In this document: one piece after another, positions 1 through 12,304 of the stretch | Position numbering within the stretch: position 1 is the first letter of the stretch | Layout of the letters: every line of letters begins with the position of its first letter | Assembly: GCA_023150375.1 (NCBI GenBank) | Contig: JAKLLA010000016.1 | Coordinates: forward strand, 1 to 64,000 | Direction: 5' to 3' | Length of the DNA stretch: 64,000 nt | Source of the DNA: Burkholderiaceae bacterium | GTDB taxonomy: Bacteria; Pseudomonadota; Gammaproteobacteria; Burkholderiales; Burkholderiaceae_C | The notes under the pieces: generated by a model | The model's database searches: none | The model's input: the letters and a program-made list of their open reading frames with translations, nothing else | What the model was told of the DNA's origin: nothing | Translations under genes and position numbers: made by a program

Positions 1-139
1 CAAGGACGGCGCCGATCAGCTCGTGATCAACGCGCAGAACTGCGTGCACTGCAAGACCTGCGACATCAAGGACCCGACGCAGAACATCGTCTGGGTCACC
101 CCCGAGGGCGGCGGCGGGCCGAACTACGCGGGGATGTGA
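1..139 (+). CDS. Electron transfer flavoprotein-ubiquinone oxidoreductase, C-terminal end (partial)
   Basis: The first 46 codons in view are the tail of a gene that begins before the window. The cluster motif [11 protein letters not shown] followed by [16 protein letters not shown] is characteristic of the C-terminal [4Fe-4S] domain of ETF-ubiquinone oxidoreductase. That membrane-bound enzyme passes electrons from ETF, reduced by acyl-CoA dehydrogenases, to ubiquinone. The stop is TGA at 137-139 and a strong terminator follows 29 bp later. Only the ferredoxin-like end can be seen, so the FAD domain cannot be checked. It fits the beta-oxidation genes found elsewhere in this window. Confidence 0.9.
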   Translation, partial: KDGADQLVINAQNCVHCKTCDIKDPTQNIVWVTPEGGGGPNYAGM

Positions 140-168
140 GGCCGCAGTCTGCGGCCGATCTGCAGGAA

Positions 169-191
169 GGGGCGCTGCCGCGCCCCTTTTT
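169..191 (+). terminator. Rho-independent terminator after the ETF-QO gene
   Basis: A perfect 7-bp stem (GGGGCGC at 169-175, GCGCCCC at 180-186) with a TGCC loop is followed directly by five T residues. It lies 29 bp after the ETF-QO stop, in the right orientation to end that transcript. The next gene is convergent. Confidence 0.85.
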
Positions 192-227
192 CTCGTCCGG
201 CGGGCAGCCCCGGCCGGCAGGCGAGCC

Positions 228-1028
228 TCATTCGGCCGCCGGTGCGGCCCAGTTCGGCGGCCGTTTCTCGATGAAGGCCTGCACGCCCTCGAGGGCGGCA
301 TCGTCCATCATGTTGCAGGCCATGGTCTGGCCGGCCAGCTGGTAGGCCGCCGCGATGCCGGTCTCGAGCTGGCGGTAGAACTGGTCCTTGCCCATCGCGA
401 TGGCCACCCGGGGCTTGGCGACGATGCTGGCCACCAGGCGCTCCACCTCGGCGTCCAGCGCCTCGAGCGGCACCACCCGGTTGACCAGGCCGCGCAGCCT
501 GGCTTCCTCGGCCGAGATGAAGTCGCCGGTGACGAGCATCTCGAAGGCCTGCTTGCGGCCCATGTTGCGCGACAGCGCCACGCTCGGCGTGGCGCAGAAC
601 AGCCCGAGGTTGACCCCGCTGACCGCGAAGCGCGCGTTGCTCGACGCCACCGCGAGGTCGCACATGGCCACCAGCTGGCAGCCCGCCGCTGTCGCCACGC
701 CATGCACGCGGGCGATCACCGGCACCGGCAGGGCCTGCAGGGCCAGCATCACCTTCGCGCAGTGGGCGAACAGCCCCTGGTAGTAGGCCAGCGAGGGCTG
801 CGCGCGCATCTCCTTCAGATCGTGCCCGGCGCAGAAGGCCTTGCCCGCCGCGGCCAGCACCACCACCCGCACCGAGGCATCGCCGGCCAGCGCCTCGCAC
901 TCGCGCTGCAGCGCCGCCAGCATGTCCTCGGACAGCGAGTTGAAGGCCTGCGGCCGGTTCAGAGTCAGGGTGACGACGCCGCGGGCATCCTGGTGACGCA
1001 GCAGCAGGGGATCGTCGGTGGTCAGCAT
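228..1028 (-). CDS. Enoyl-CoA hydratase/isomerase family protein, ECHDC3-like
   Basis: A 266-residue crotonase-fold protein. The start MLTTDDPLLL at 1028 was chosen over upstream codons because a GGAG Shine-Dalgarno lies about 8 bp before it and the crotonase fold begins here. The oxyanion-hole segments are present (AFCAGHDLKEM near residue 64 and GVATAAGCQL near 109). The two glutamates that catalyse hydration in classical enoyl-CoA hydratases are absent: GGGCE is AGCQ here, and QPE is VSG. This pattern, with NLGLFCATP downstream, resembles the mitochondrial ECHDC3 subgroup, whose reaction is poorly defined. A CoA-ester ligand is likely from the fold, but classical hydratase activity is doubtful. 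The gene is convergent with the ETF-QO gene and divergent from mltB. Confidence 0.88.
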   Translation of the reverse strand: MLTTDDPLLLRHQDARGVVTLTLNRPQAFNSLSEDMLAALQRECEALAGDASVRVVVLAAAGKAFCAGHDLKEMRAQPSLAYYQGLFAHCAKVMLALQALPVPVIARVHGVATAAGCQLVAMCDLAVASSNARFAVSGVNLGLFCATPSVALSRNMGRKQAFEMLVTGDFISAEEARLRGLVNRVVPLEALDAEVERLVASIVAKPRVAIAMGKDQFYRQLETGIAAAYQLAGQTMACNMMDDAALEGVQAFIEKRPPNWAAPAAE

Positions 1029-1142
1029 GGGGCCATCTCCAGGTCGGATCGGGGAATGCGGACATCCTAGCCTGCGCGCCGACCCGCGCCCACGGGGCCT
1101 TCCCCGTGCTGTCGAGTGGGGGCGACGGCCCGCCGGGGCGCG

Positions 1143-1148
1143 TATGCT
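1143..1148 (+). promoter_or_regulatory. -10-like hexamer TATGCT just before mltB
   Basis: TATGCT ends 10 bp before the ATG at 1159 in very GC-rich DNA. If used, transcription would start about 3-4 nt before the start codon. No convincing -35 is seen. It belongs to a recurring pattern in this window (see findings). Confidence 0.35.
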
Positions 1149-1158
1149 CGCCCTCGAG

Positions 1159-2334
1159 ATGATCGCCCGCCCATTCCTGCTCCCTCGCCCCCCGCGTCGC
1201 CTGGCCTGGCTGCCCGGCGCCCTCCTGGCCTCGATGCTCGCCGCCACGGCGGCCTACGGCGACCCGGCCACGACCCTGGCCCGGGCCGCCCAGGAGCCCC
1301 GGGCGGCCCCCTCTGCCTCGCGGCGCCCGCCCGACACGCCCCCTTACGGCCTGCGCGAGGACGTGCAGGCCTACATGCGCACACTCTCCGCGCTGGACCC
1401 CCGACTCGACGCCGAGTGGCTGGAGGCCACGCTCGGCCAGGCGCGCTACCTGCCTCAGGTGACCCGGCTGATCATGCCGGCGGCCACGCCGGCGGCGAAG
1501 AACTGGCAGGCCTACCGCGACCGTTTCATCGAGCCGCGCCGCATCGCCGCCGGTGCGGCCTTCTGGGCCGAGCATGAGCAGGCGCTGGCGGCCGCCGAGC
1601 AGCGCTGGGGCGTGCCGGCCGAGCTGATCGTGGGCATCGTCGGCGTCGAGACCTTCTACGGCCGCATCCTCGGCGGCTTCCGCGTCCTCGATGCCCTGGC
1701 CACGCTGGCCTTCGACTTCCCGTCCGGCCGCAGCGACCGCAGCGCCTTCTTCCGCGACGAACTCACCGCCCTGCTGCAACTGGCGCGCCGCCAGGGGATC
1801 GACCCCGGCGAGCTGCGCGGCAGCTACGCCGGGGCCATCGGCTGGGGACAGTTCATGCCCAGCTCCTGGACCCGGTTCGGCGTGGACTTCGATGGTGACG
1901 GTGCCGTGGCCCTGCATCGCAGCCCGCTCGACGCGATCGGCAGCGTGGCGAACTTCCTGTCGGCGCACGGCTGGCAGGCAGGACTGGCGACACATCTGGC
2001 GGTGGAGCCCCCCGACGATCCGGCGGCCCTGGCCACCCTGCTGGCGCCGGACATCCGGCCCAGCTTCACCCTGGCACAGCTGCAGGCGCTGGGCGCCCGG
2101 CTGCCGCAGGTACCGGCCGGCGACCTGGGACTGCTGGCCCTGGTGCAGCTGCACAACGGCCGCGACGGAGCACCGAGCTACGTGGTGGGCACCGGCAACT
2201 TCTGGGCCGTGACGCGCTACAACTGGTCGTCCTATTACGCGCTGGCGGTCATCGAGCTCGGGCGCGCGGTGCGCGCGCAGCGCCTGCTCGACACGGCGGC
2301 GCCCGGCGCAGCGCCGGTCACCACCGAACGCTGA
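1159..2334 (+). CDS. mltB: Membrane-bound lytic murein transglycosylase B family protein
   Basis: A periplasmic peptidoglycan lytic transglycosylase that cleaves the MurNAc-GlcNAc bond to form 1,6-anhydro-MurNAc. From 1159 the protein has 391 residues. It opens with a signal sequence (MIARPFLLPRPPRRLAW, then a hydrophobic stretch ending near AAYGD) and no lipobox cysteine, so it is probably a soluble or Sec-exported form. Family marks are IVGVETFYGRILGG with the catalytic Glu, GAIGWGQFMPSSW, a DFDGDG segment and AIGSVANFLSAHGW. An ATG at 1144 would add five residues, but it lies inside a -10-like TATGCT (1143-1148), so I prefer 1159. The gene is divergent from the crotonase gene. Confidence 0.88.
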   Translation: MIARPFLLPRPPRRLAWLPGALLASMLAATAAYGDPATTLARAAQEPRAAPSASRRPPDTPPYGLREDVQAYMRTLSALDPRLDAEWLEATLGQARYLPQVTRLIMPAATPAAKNWQAYRDRFIEPRRIAAGAAFWAEHEQALAAAEQRWGVPAELIVGIVGVETFYGRILGGFRVLDALATLAFDFPSGRSDRSAFFRDELTALLQLARRQGIDPGELRGSYAGAIGWGQFMPSSWTRFGVDFDGDGAVALHRSPLDAIGSVANFLSAHGWQAGLATHLAVEPPDDPAALATLLAPDIRPSFTLAQLQALGARLPQVPAGDLGLLALVQLHNGRDGAPSYVVGTGNFWAVTRYNWSSYYALAVIELGRAVRAQRLLDTAAPGAAPVTTER

Positions 2335-2415
2335 CGCGGAGCGGCCGAGCGTGCTCCGCGGCCGACGCCCCTACACTGCGCGCCGCAGCTCCCGGCGGGC
2401 CTCCCGCCTTTCTCC

Positions 2416-4374
<1,959 letters not shown>

Positions 4375-4399
4375 TCCCACCCTGCCCCACCGCACAGGA

Positions 4400-4415
4400 C
4401 TGTATATTCATACAG
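4400..4415 (+). promoter_or_regulatory. LexA-binding site (SOS box)
   Basis: CTGT-ATATTCAT-ACAG matches the CTGT-N8-ACAG LexA consensus of Enterobacteria and Betaproteobacteria exactly, with the usual A/T-rich centre. It lies 26 bp after the yheS stop and 21 bp before the ATG at 4437, so LexA bound here should block transcription of the radical-SAM gene. In DNA of about 70% GC this match is unlikely to be chance. Confidence 0.85.
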
Positions 4416-4436
4416 TTTCCTGGCACACTGTGCGGC

Positions 4437-5438
4437 ATGTCCGGACCGCTCACCGCCACCGCCCTCCCGCGTTCCGATCTGCCGCTGCCATGCGGCCCCG
4501 GCCTGTTTGCCGAGCAGGGCCTGCCGGAGCTGCCCCGAGGGCGAGGCCGCAACCGTCCGACACGGTCGGCCGATGCGCACGCCTGCGCCGACAGCGTCCG
4601 CGGCGCCCGCCTGCGACGTGAACGCGCCTGGCCGGCCTGCGCCGACCTCGGCGGCTTCGATCTTCCCGAGGTCGTGGCCGACCCGCAGCGGCAGAGCCTG
4701 CTGCGCATCAACGACTGGCCGGAGTGGCCCGGCAGCCTCGCGGTCAATCCCTACCGCGGTTGTCCTCTGGCCTGCCCTGGCTGCCCGGTTGGCCACAGCG
4801 ACGTGCTGCACGCCAAGCTCAGTGCTGCCGACAGCCTGCGCGAAGAACTGCGCCAGCCGCGCTACCAGGTCCGGCCGATCCAGCTGGGCTCGGCCGCCGA
4901 GGCCTATCCCCCGGCCGAACGCCAACTGCGCCTGACGCGCGCGATCCTGTCCCTGCTGAACACCTGCGGCCATCCGCTGATCCTGGTCACCCGGTCGCCG
5001 GGCGTGGTGCGCGACCTGGACCTGCTGAGCAGACTGGCCGAGCGCGGCCTGGTGCAGGTCATGATCAGCCTGTGCAGCCTCGACGAGGCCCGCCGCGGCC
5101 GCTGGGAGCCCCGCGCCGCTGCCCCGGCGCAGCGCCTCGCCGCGATGCGGCTGCTGGCCCGGGCCGGCGTGCCGGTCGGGCTGTTCCTGGCACCGCTGGC
5201 CGCCGACGAACCCGACGATGGCTGGATGGCCCTGCTGCAAGCCGCGCGACGCCATGGGGCGAGCCAGCTCCGGGTGCGCAGCAGCGTGCGTGATGCGCAG
5301 CGCGACGAACGCATCGCCTCGAAGGCCCTGGAACTCGGCCTGAGCCAGGCCCCGTTGACCCTGCCCACCGAGCACTTCGACCCGCGGGCCCTGCAGATCG
5401 ACCGACCGGCCGGACCGCGCCAGAGCAGCCTGTTCTGA
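4437..5438 (+). CDS. Diverged SPL-like / PA0069-family radical SAM protein, probably SOS-induced
   Basis: A 333-residue protein starting at ATG 4437, right after the SOS box. It keeps the skeleton of the PA0069/SplB-like family: RGRG near the N-terminus, NPYRGC, then CxxxCxxC (Cys109, Cys113, Cys116) for a radical-SAM [4Fe-4S] cluster. It also has GSAAEAYPPAE (family GTNTDPYQPxE), ILVTRSPGVVRDLDLL, MISLCSLDE and AGVPVGLFLAPL. Differences are marked: the residue before the last cluster Cys is Gly where an aromatic is normal, the CFAR(P)xxSYL segment after the cluster is replaced, and the C-terminal part is short. A DNA-repair or nucleic-acid-modifying role is an inference from the LexA box and distant SplB similarity. 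The substrate is unknown. Confidence 0.75.
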   Translation: MSGPLTATALPRSDLPLPCGPGLFAEQGLPELPRGRGRNRPTRSADAHACADSVRGARLRRERAWPACADLGGFDLPEVVADPQRQSLLRINDWPEWPGSLAVNPYRGCPLACPGCPVGHSDVLHAKLSAADSLREELRQPRYQVRPIQLGSAAEAYPPAERQLRLTRAILSLLNTCGHPLILVTRSPGVVRDLDLLSRLAERGLVQVMISLCSLDEARRGRWEPRAAAPAQRLAAMRLLARAGVPVGLFLAPLAADEPDDGWMALLQAARRHGASQLRVRSSVRDAQRDERIASKALELGLSQAPLTLPTEHFDPRALQIDRPAGPRQSSLF

Positions 5439-5514
5439 GGGGCAGAGAGGCAGAGCATCGTGGACAACGATCCACGGCACGGCCAGCCGTGCAGGCGAAC
5501 CGGTCGCCCAATGC

Positions 5515-5540
5515 AAGAAGCCGCCCGAAGGCGGCTTCTT
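5515..5540. terminator. Bidirectional hairpin terminator between the radical SAM gene and the tRNA operon
   Basis: An 11-bp perfect stem (5515-5525 with 5530-5540) closed by a CGAA tetraloop (TTCG on the minus strand) has T-rich 3' flanks on both strands. It sits 8 bp beyond the last tRNA of the minus-strand operon and about 76 bp after the radical-SAM stop, so it can serve both converging transcripts. Confidence 0.85.
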
Positions 5541-5547
5541 TCTGAAA

Positions 5548-5623
5548 TGGAGCGGGAGACGAGTCTCGAACTCGCGACCTCAACCTTGGCAAGGTTGCGC
5601 TCTACCAACTGAGCTACTCCCGC
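5548..5623 (-). tRNA. tRNA-Gly (GCC), copy 1
   Basis: A 76-nt cloverleaf read on the minus strand. The 5' acceptor strand GCGGGAG pairs with CTCCCGC, the D-arm contains AGCTCAGTTGGTAGAGC, the anticodon loop has GCC, the T-loop is GTTCGAG and the CCA end is encoded. The sequence is identical to the second tRNA-Gly at 5808-5883. It is the last gene of a three-tRNA operon. Confidence 0.97.
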
Positions 5624-5675
5624 GACGAACTCCGAAACAAACTCAAACCGATGCTCACGAATCCCATGCCCATTC

Positions 5676-5749
5676 TGGAGGCGCGACCCGGAGTCGAACC
5701 GGGCTACGCGGATTTGCAATCCGCTGCATAACCGCTTTGCTATCGCGCC
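5676..5749 (-). tRNA. tRNA-Cys (GCA)
   Basis: A 74-nt cloverleaf on the minus strand. Acceptor GGCGCGA pairs with TCGCGCC, the anticodon is GCA in a seven-base loop, the T-loop is GTTCGAC, and discriminator T plus CCA are encoded. It lies between two identical tRNA-Gly genes. Confidence 0.97.
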
Positions 5750-5807
5750 GCGTCGTATCAGACTGCAAGCCGACCAGAAGGAAAACTGCTTCTTGACCAG
5801 ATCAACC

Positions 5808-5883
5808 TGGAGCGGGAGACGAGTCTCGAACTCGCGACCTCAACCTTGGCAAGGTTGCGCTCTACCAACTGAGCTACTCCCGC
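5808..5883 (-). tRNA. tRNA-Gly (GCC), copy 2
   Basis: A 76-nt cloverleaf identical over its whole length to the copy at 5548-5623, with anticodon GCC and encoded CCA. It is the first gene of the operon, about 50 bp downstream of a near-consensus promoter. Confidence 0.97.
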
Positions 5884-5933
5884 TTGGGATTCGATTTGCT
5901 TCAGAACTTTGTCTGTTGCGCGTCGAGAAAGAG

Positions 5934-5963
5934 ATTATAGGAGCAAAGATTCTCCCCATGCAA
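5934..5963 (-). promoter_or_regulatory. Sigma-70 promoter of the Gly-Cys-Gly tRNA operon
   Basis: On the minus strand TTGCAT (5963-5958) and a perfect TATAAT (5939-5934) are separated by 18 bp. Transcription would start near 5927, about 45 nt before the first tRNA. It lies in the gap after lon, so the tRNAs have their own promoter. The lon end of this gap also carries an imperfect GC hairpin (about 5964-5991) without a T tract. Confidence 0.8.
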
Positions 5964-6002
5964 GCCCCTTCGGATATTTTTTTCGAGGGGCCTGCCGGAG
6001 CC

Positions 6003-8441
<2,439 letters not shown>

Positions 8442-8457
8442 CGGAACCTCTCTTTCA

Positions 8458-8476
8458 GCGCTCCATCTGGGAGCGC
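8458..8476 (-). promoter_or_regulatory. lon leader hairpin and possible sigma-32 promoter
   Basis: GCGCTCC and GGAGCGC (7 bp, 5-nt loop) form a hairpin about 17 bp upstream of the lon start. Overlapping it, CTTGCAT (8492-8486) and CCCAGAT (8471-8465), spaced 14 bp on the minus strand, weakly resemble the sigma-32 consensus CTTGAAA / CCCCATNT. Heat-shock control of lon is known in other proteobacteria; here it is only suggested. Confidence 0.3.
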
Positions 8477-8576
8477 AGCGCCGGAATGCAAGGGTGCGCC
8501 CCGACAGGGACACACCACGCGGACGGGCTCGGCCGGAACAGGCGGCCAGCAGGCGCCGCCCGTCGGAAGGGAAACA

Positions 8577-9851
<1,275 letters not shown>

Positions 9852-9964
9852 GGGATGCGGCCTCGAGGAATCGAAAAAGATGATAAGTCAAAAGACAGGC
9901 CGCGGCGGACGCTTGCCTCGGGAGGGCAGACCCGGCGAGAACGCGGGCCGGCCCGGATGCGGCA

Positions 9965-10573
9965 TCAGCCCCGCTTGGTCAGCACCTGGTCGATCAGGCC
10001 GTAAGTCTGCGCCTCGTCGGCCGACATGAAGTAGTCGCGTTCGGTGTCGTTCTGGATCTTTTCCAGAGACTGGCCGGTGCGCTCGGCCAGGATGCGGTTG
10101 AGCTGCTCGCGGGTCTTGAGGATCTCGCGGGCATGAATCTCGATGTCGGTGGCCTGACCCTGCGCGCCGCCCAGCGGCTGGTGGATCATGATCTTGGCGT
10201 TGGGCAGCGAAAAGCGCTTGCCCTTCGCGCCGGCGGCCAGCAGGAAAGCCCCCATCGAGGCTGCCAGGCCCATGCACAGCGTGGACACCTGCGGCTTGAT
10301 GAACTGCATCGTGTCGTAGATCGACATGCCGGCGCTGACGCTGCCGCCCGGGGAGTTGATGTACAGCGAGATGTCCTTGTCCGGGTTCTCGCTCTCCAGG
10401 AACAGCAGCTGCGCGACCACCAGGTTGGCGGACTGGTCGTTGACCGGGCCGACCAGGAAGATCACCCGCTCGCGCAGCAGGCGCGAATAGATGTCGTAGG
10501 CCCGCTCGCCGCGGCCGGACTGCTCGATGACGATGGGCACCATGCCCAGGTTGGTGGTGTCGAGTGCGCTCAT
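9965..10573 (-). CDS. clpP: ATP-dependent Clp protease proteolytic subunit ClpP
   Basis: A 202-residue serine protease subunit that assembles into the tetradecameric chamber served by ClpX. The catalytic triad is visible: Ser106 in GLAASMG, His131 in MIHQPLGG and Asp180 in ERDYFM. The start [10 protein letters not shown] at 10573 was chosen because the mature fold follows ([17 protein letters not shown]), with GGGA as a weak ribosome-binding site. Longer in-frame starts upstream lack family similarity. It lies 190 bp after tig; that gap holds a hairpin that may partly separate the two transcripts. Confidence 0.97.
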   Translation of the reverse strand: MSALDTTNLGMVPIVIEQSGRGERAYDIYSRLLRERVIFLVGPVNDQSANLVVAQLLFLESENPDKDISLYINSPGGSVSAGMSIYDTMQFIKPQVSTLCMGLAASMGAFLLAAGAKGKRFSLPNAKIMIHQPLGGAQGQATDIEIHAREILKTREQLNRILAERTGQSLEKIQNDTERDYFMSADEAQTYGLIDQVLTKRG

Positions 10574-10701
10574 GGAGTCCCTTGGGAGGATGGCTGTTCG
10601 AATGGCAGGCCGATCGGGCCCCGGAAGGCCACCTGCGTCGGCCGCGATTATGGGCCCCGCCGTCGAACCCGTCCCGCAGCAGGACACGCCCGGATGTGAC
10701 A

Positions 10702-10723
10702 AGGGGCGCTCGATGGCGCCCCT
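10702..10723 (-). terminator. Hairpin after tig, weak terminator or attenuator
   Basis: An 8-bp perfect stem (AGGGGCGC / GCGCCCCT) with a 6-nt loop lies 41 bp after the tig stop and is followed on the minus strand only by TTGT. The poor T tract suggests partial termination between tig and clpP. Confidence 0.4.
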
Positions 10724-10763
10724 GCTCGCTCGCCGGGCCGGCCCGCGGGGCCGCCCACCGGCC

Positions 10764-12080
10764 TCAGGCGCCGGCGGCGCCCATCAGCTCGTCGAAGGCC
10801 AATGCCTTGTCGACCACCTTGGCACGGCCGAGCACGAACTCGGCGACGTTCGCCTCGATGACCACCGCCTCGACCTCGGCCAGGCGCTGCGCGTCACCGA
10901 AGTACCAGCGCACGACCTCGTCGGGCCGCTCGTAGCTCTGCGCCAGCTCGTCCACATGGGCCTTGACCTGCTCGGGCGTGGCCTGCAGGTTGTGGGCACG
11001 CACCAGCTCGGCCACCGTCAGGCCCAGACGCACGCGGCGCTCGGCCTGGGGCTGGAACAGCTCGGTGGGGATCGGCGCCTTGTCGGCATCCTTCACGCCG
11101 CGCTGCTTCAGATCCTCGCGCGCACCGGCCACCAGGCGCTCGAGCTCGCCGTCCACCAGCGCCTTGGGCAGATCGAAGGAGACCGCCTTCTCCAGCGCGG
11201 CCATGACGGCCTGCTTGTTGCGCGCGGCAACGCGGAACTTCACCTCGCGCTCGAGGTTCCTGCGGATGTCGGCGCGCAGACCCTCGACGGTGGCCTCGGC
11301 AATGCCCAGCGAACGGGCGAACTCGGCGTCGACCTCCGGCAGCTGCTGGGCCTCGACCTTCTTCAGCGTGACCAGGAAGTCGGCTTCCTTGCCCGCCACG
11401 TCCTTGCCGTGGTAGTCCTCGGGGAAGGCCAGCGGGAAGGTCTTCGACTCGCCGACCTTCATGCCGCGCACGGCCTTCTCGAACTGCTCGAGCATGCGGC
11501 CTTCGCCGAGCAGGAACTGGAAGCCCTCGGCGCGGCCGCCCTCGAAGGGCTCGCCGTCGATCTTGCCCTCGAAGTCGATCGTGACGCGGTCGCCCTCGTC
11601 GGCAGCGGCATCGGCGTCGCGCTCGACGAAGCTGCGGCGCTGCTTGCGCAGGATGTCCAGGGTCCGATCGATCGCCGCGTCGGTGACCTCGCTCGCGACG
11701 CGCTCGACCTCGACCTCGGCCAGATCGCCGATCACCACCTCGGGGTAGACCTCGAAGACCGCGTCGAAGGCCACGGTGCCTTCCTCGGCGCCTTCCTTCT
11801 CGCTGATGCGCGGCATGCCGGCCACGCGCAGCTGGGCCTCGCTGGTGGCCTGACCGAAGGCCTGGCCGACCTTGTCGTTGACCACCTCGTACTGCACCGA
11901 GTAGCCGTAGCGCTGCGTCACCACTCCCATGGGCACCTTGCCGGGACGGAAGCCGTCGGCCTTGACCGTCCGGGCGAGCCGCTTCAGGCGGCTCTCGACC
12001 TCCTTGCGGATCTCTTCGGCCGACAGGGTCAGCGTGATGCGGCGCTCGAGCTTCTCGAGGGTCTCCACAGTAACAGCCAT
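10764..12080 (-). CDS. tig: Trigger factor (ribosome-associated chaperone and peptidyl-prolyl isomerase)
   Basis: A 438-residue chaperone that binds the ribosomal exit tunnel and holds nascent chains. The ribosome-binding signature GFRPGKVP (E. coli GFRKGKVP) is near residue 47. An FKBP-type PPIase domain is at about 150-245 ([19 protein letters not shown]). Long Arg/Glu/Ala-rich C-terminal arms follow. The start [14 protein letters not shown] at 12080 matches the family; an upstream in-frame ATG would run into the tRNA-Leu gene. It lies 33 bp after tRNA-Leu on the same strand and heads the tig-clpP-clpX-lon series. Confidence 0.97.
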   Translation of the reverse strand: MAVTVETLEKLERRITLTLSAEEIRKEVESRLKRLARTVKADGFRPGKVPMGVVTQRYGYSVQYEVVNDKVGQAFGQATSEAQLRVAGMPRISEKEGAEEGTVAFDAVFEVYPEVVIGDLAEVEVERVASEVTDAAIDRTLDILRKQRRSFVERDADAAADEGDRVTIDFEGKIDGEPFEGGRAEGFQFLLGEGRMLEQFEKAVRGMKVGESKTFPLAFPEDYHGKDVAGKEADFLVTLKKVEAQQLPEVDAEFARSLGIAEATVEGLRADIRRNLEREVKFRVAARNKQAVMAALEKAVSFDLPKALVDGELERLVAGAREDLKQRGVKDADKAPIPTELFQPQAERRVRLGLTVAELVRAHNLQATPEQVKAHVDELAQSYERPDEVVRWYFGDAQRLAEVEAVVIEANVAEFVLGRAKVVDKALAFDELMGAAGA

Positions 12081-12113
12081 TTGCTCAGACTCTTTCGTGA
12101 TTTGCTGGTTGCC

Positions 12114-12200
12114 TGGTGCGCGGGGCCGGACTCGAACCGGCACGCCCGTGAAGGCGTCAGGACCTAAACCTGGTGCGTCTACCAATTTCGCCACCCGCGC
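12114..12200 (-). tRNA. tRNA-Leu (UAG)
   Basis: An 87-nt class II tRNA with acceptor GCGCGGG pairing with CCCGCGC, anticodon TAG in the loop TTTAGGT, a long variable arm, T-loop GTTCGAG and an encoded ACCA end. It lies immediately before tig on the same strand. Confidence 0.97.
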
Positions 12201-12253
12201 GGTGTCCTGGCGCGCCCTTGCCCGGAGCAGCTCCGGTCAGCAGCGCGAAACGG

Positions 12254-12282
12254 CGAGGGGAGTCTCGGCCGGACTCCCCTCG
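12254..12282. terminator. Strong hairpin after the RND efflux operon
   Basis: A 10-bp perfect stem (CGAGGGGAGT at 12254-12263, ACTCCCCTCG at 12273-12282) with a 9-nt loop lies 22 bp beyond the stop of the RND permease. There is no T tract on either strand, so it may act as a 3' stabiliser or a factor-dependent terminator. The tRNA-Leu gene lies 53 bp further on. Confidence 0.5.
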
Positions 12283-12304
12283 GGCGATCCTTGAATCGGT
12301 GATT

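Noticed and set aside
5964-5991. A Rho-independent terminator for lon at the GC hairpin.
   Set aside because: The stem is bulged and the T run lies in its loop on the plus strand. No T tract follows the stem on the minus strand.
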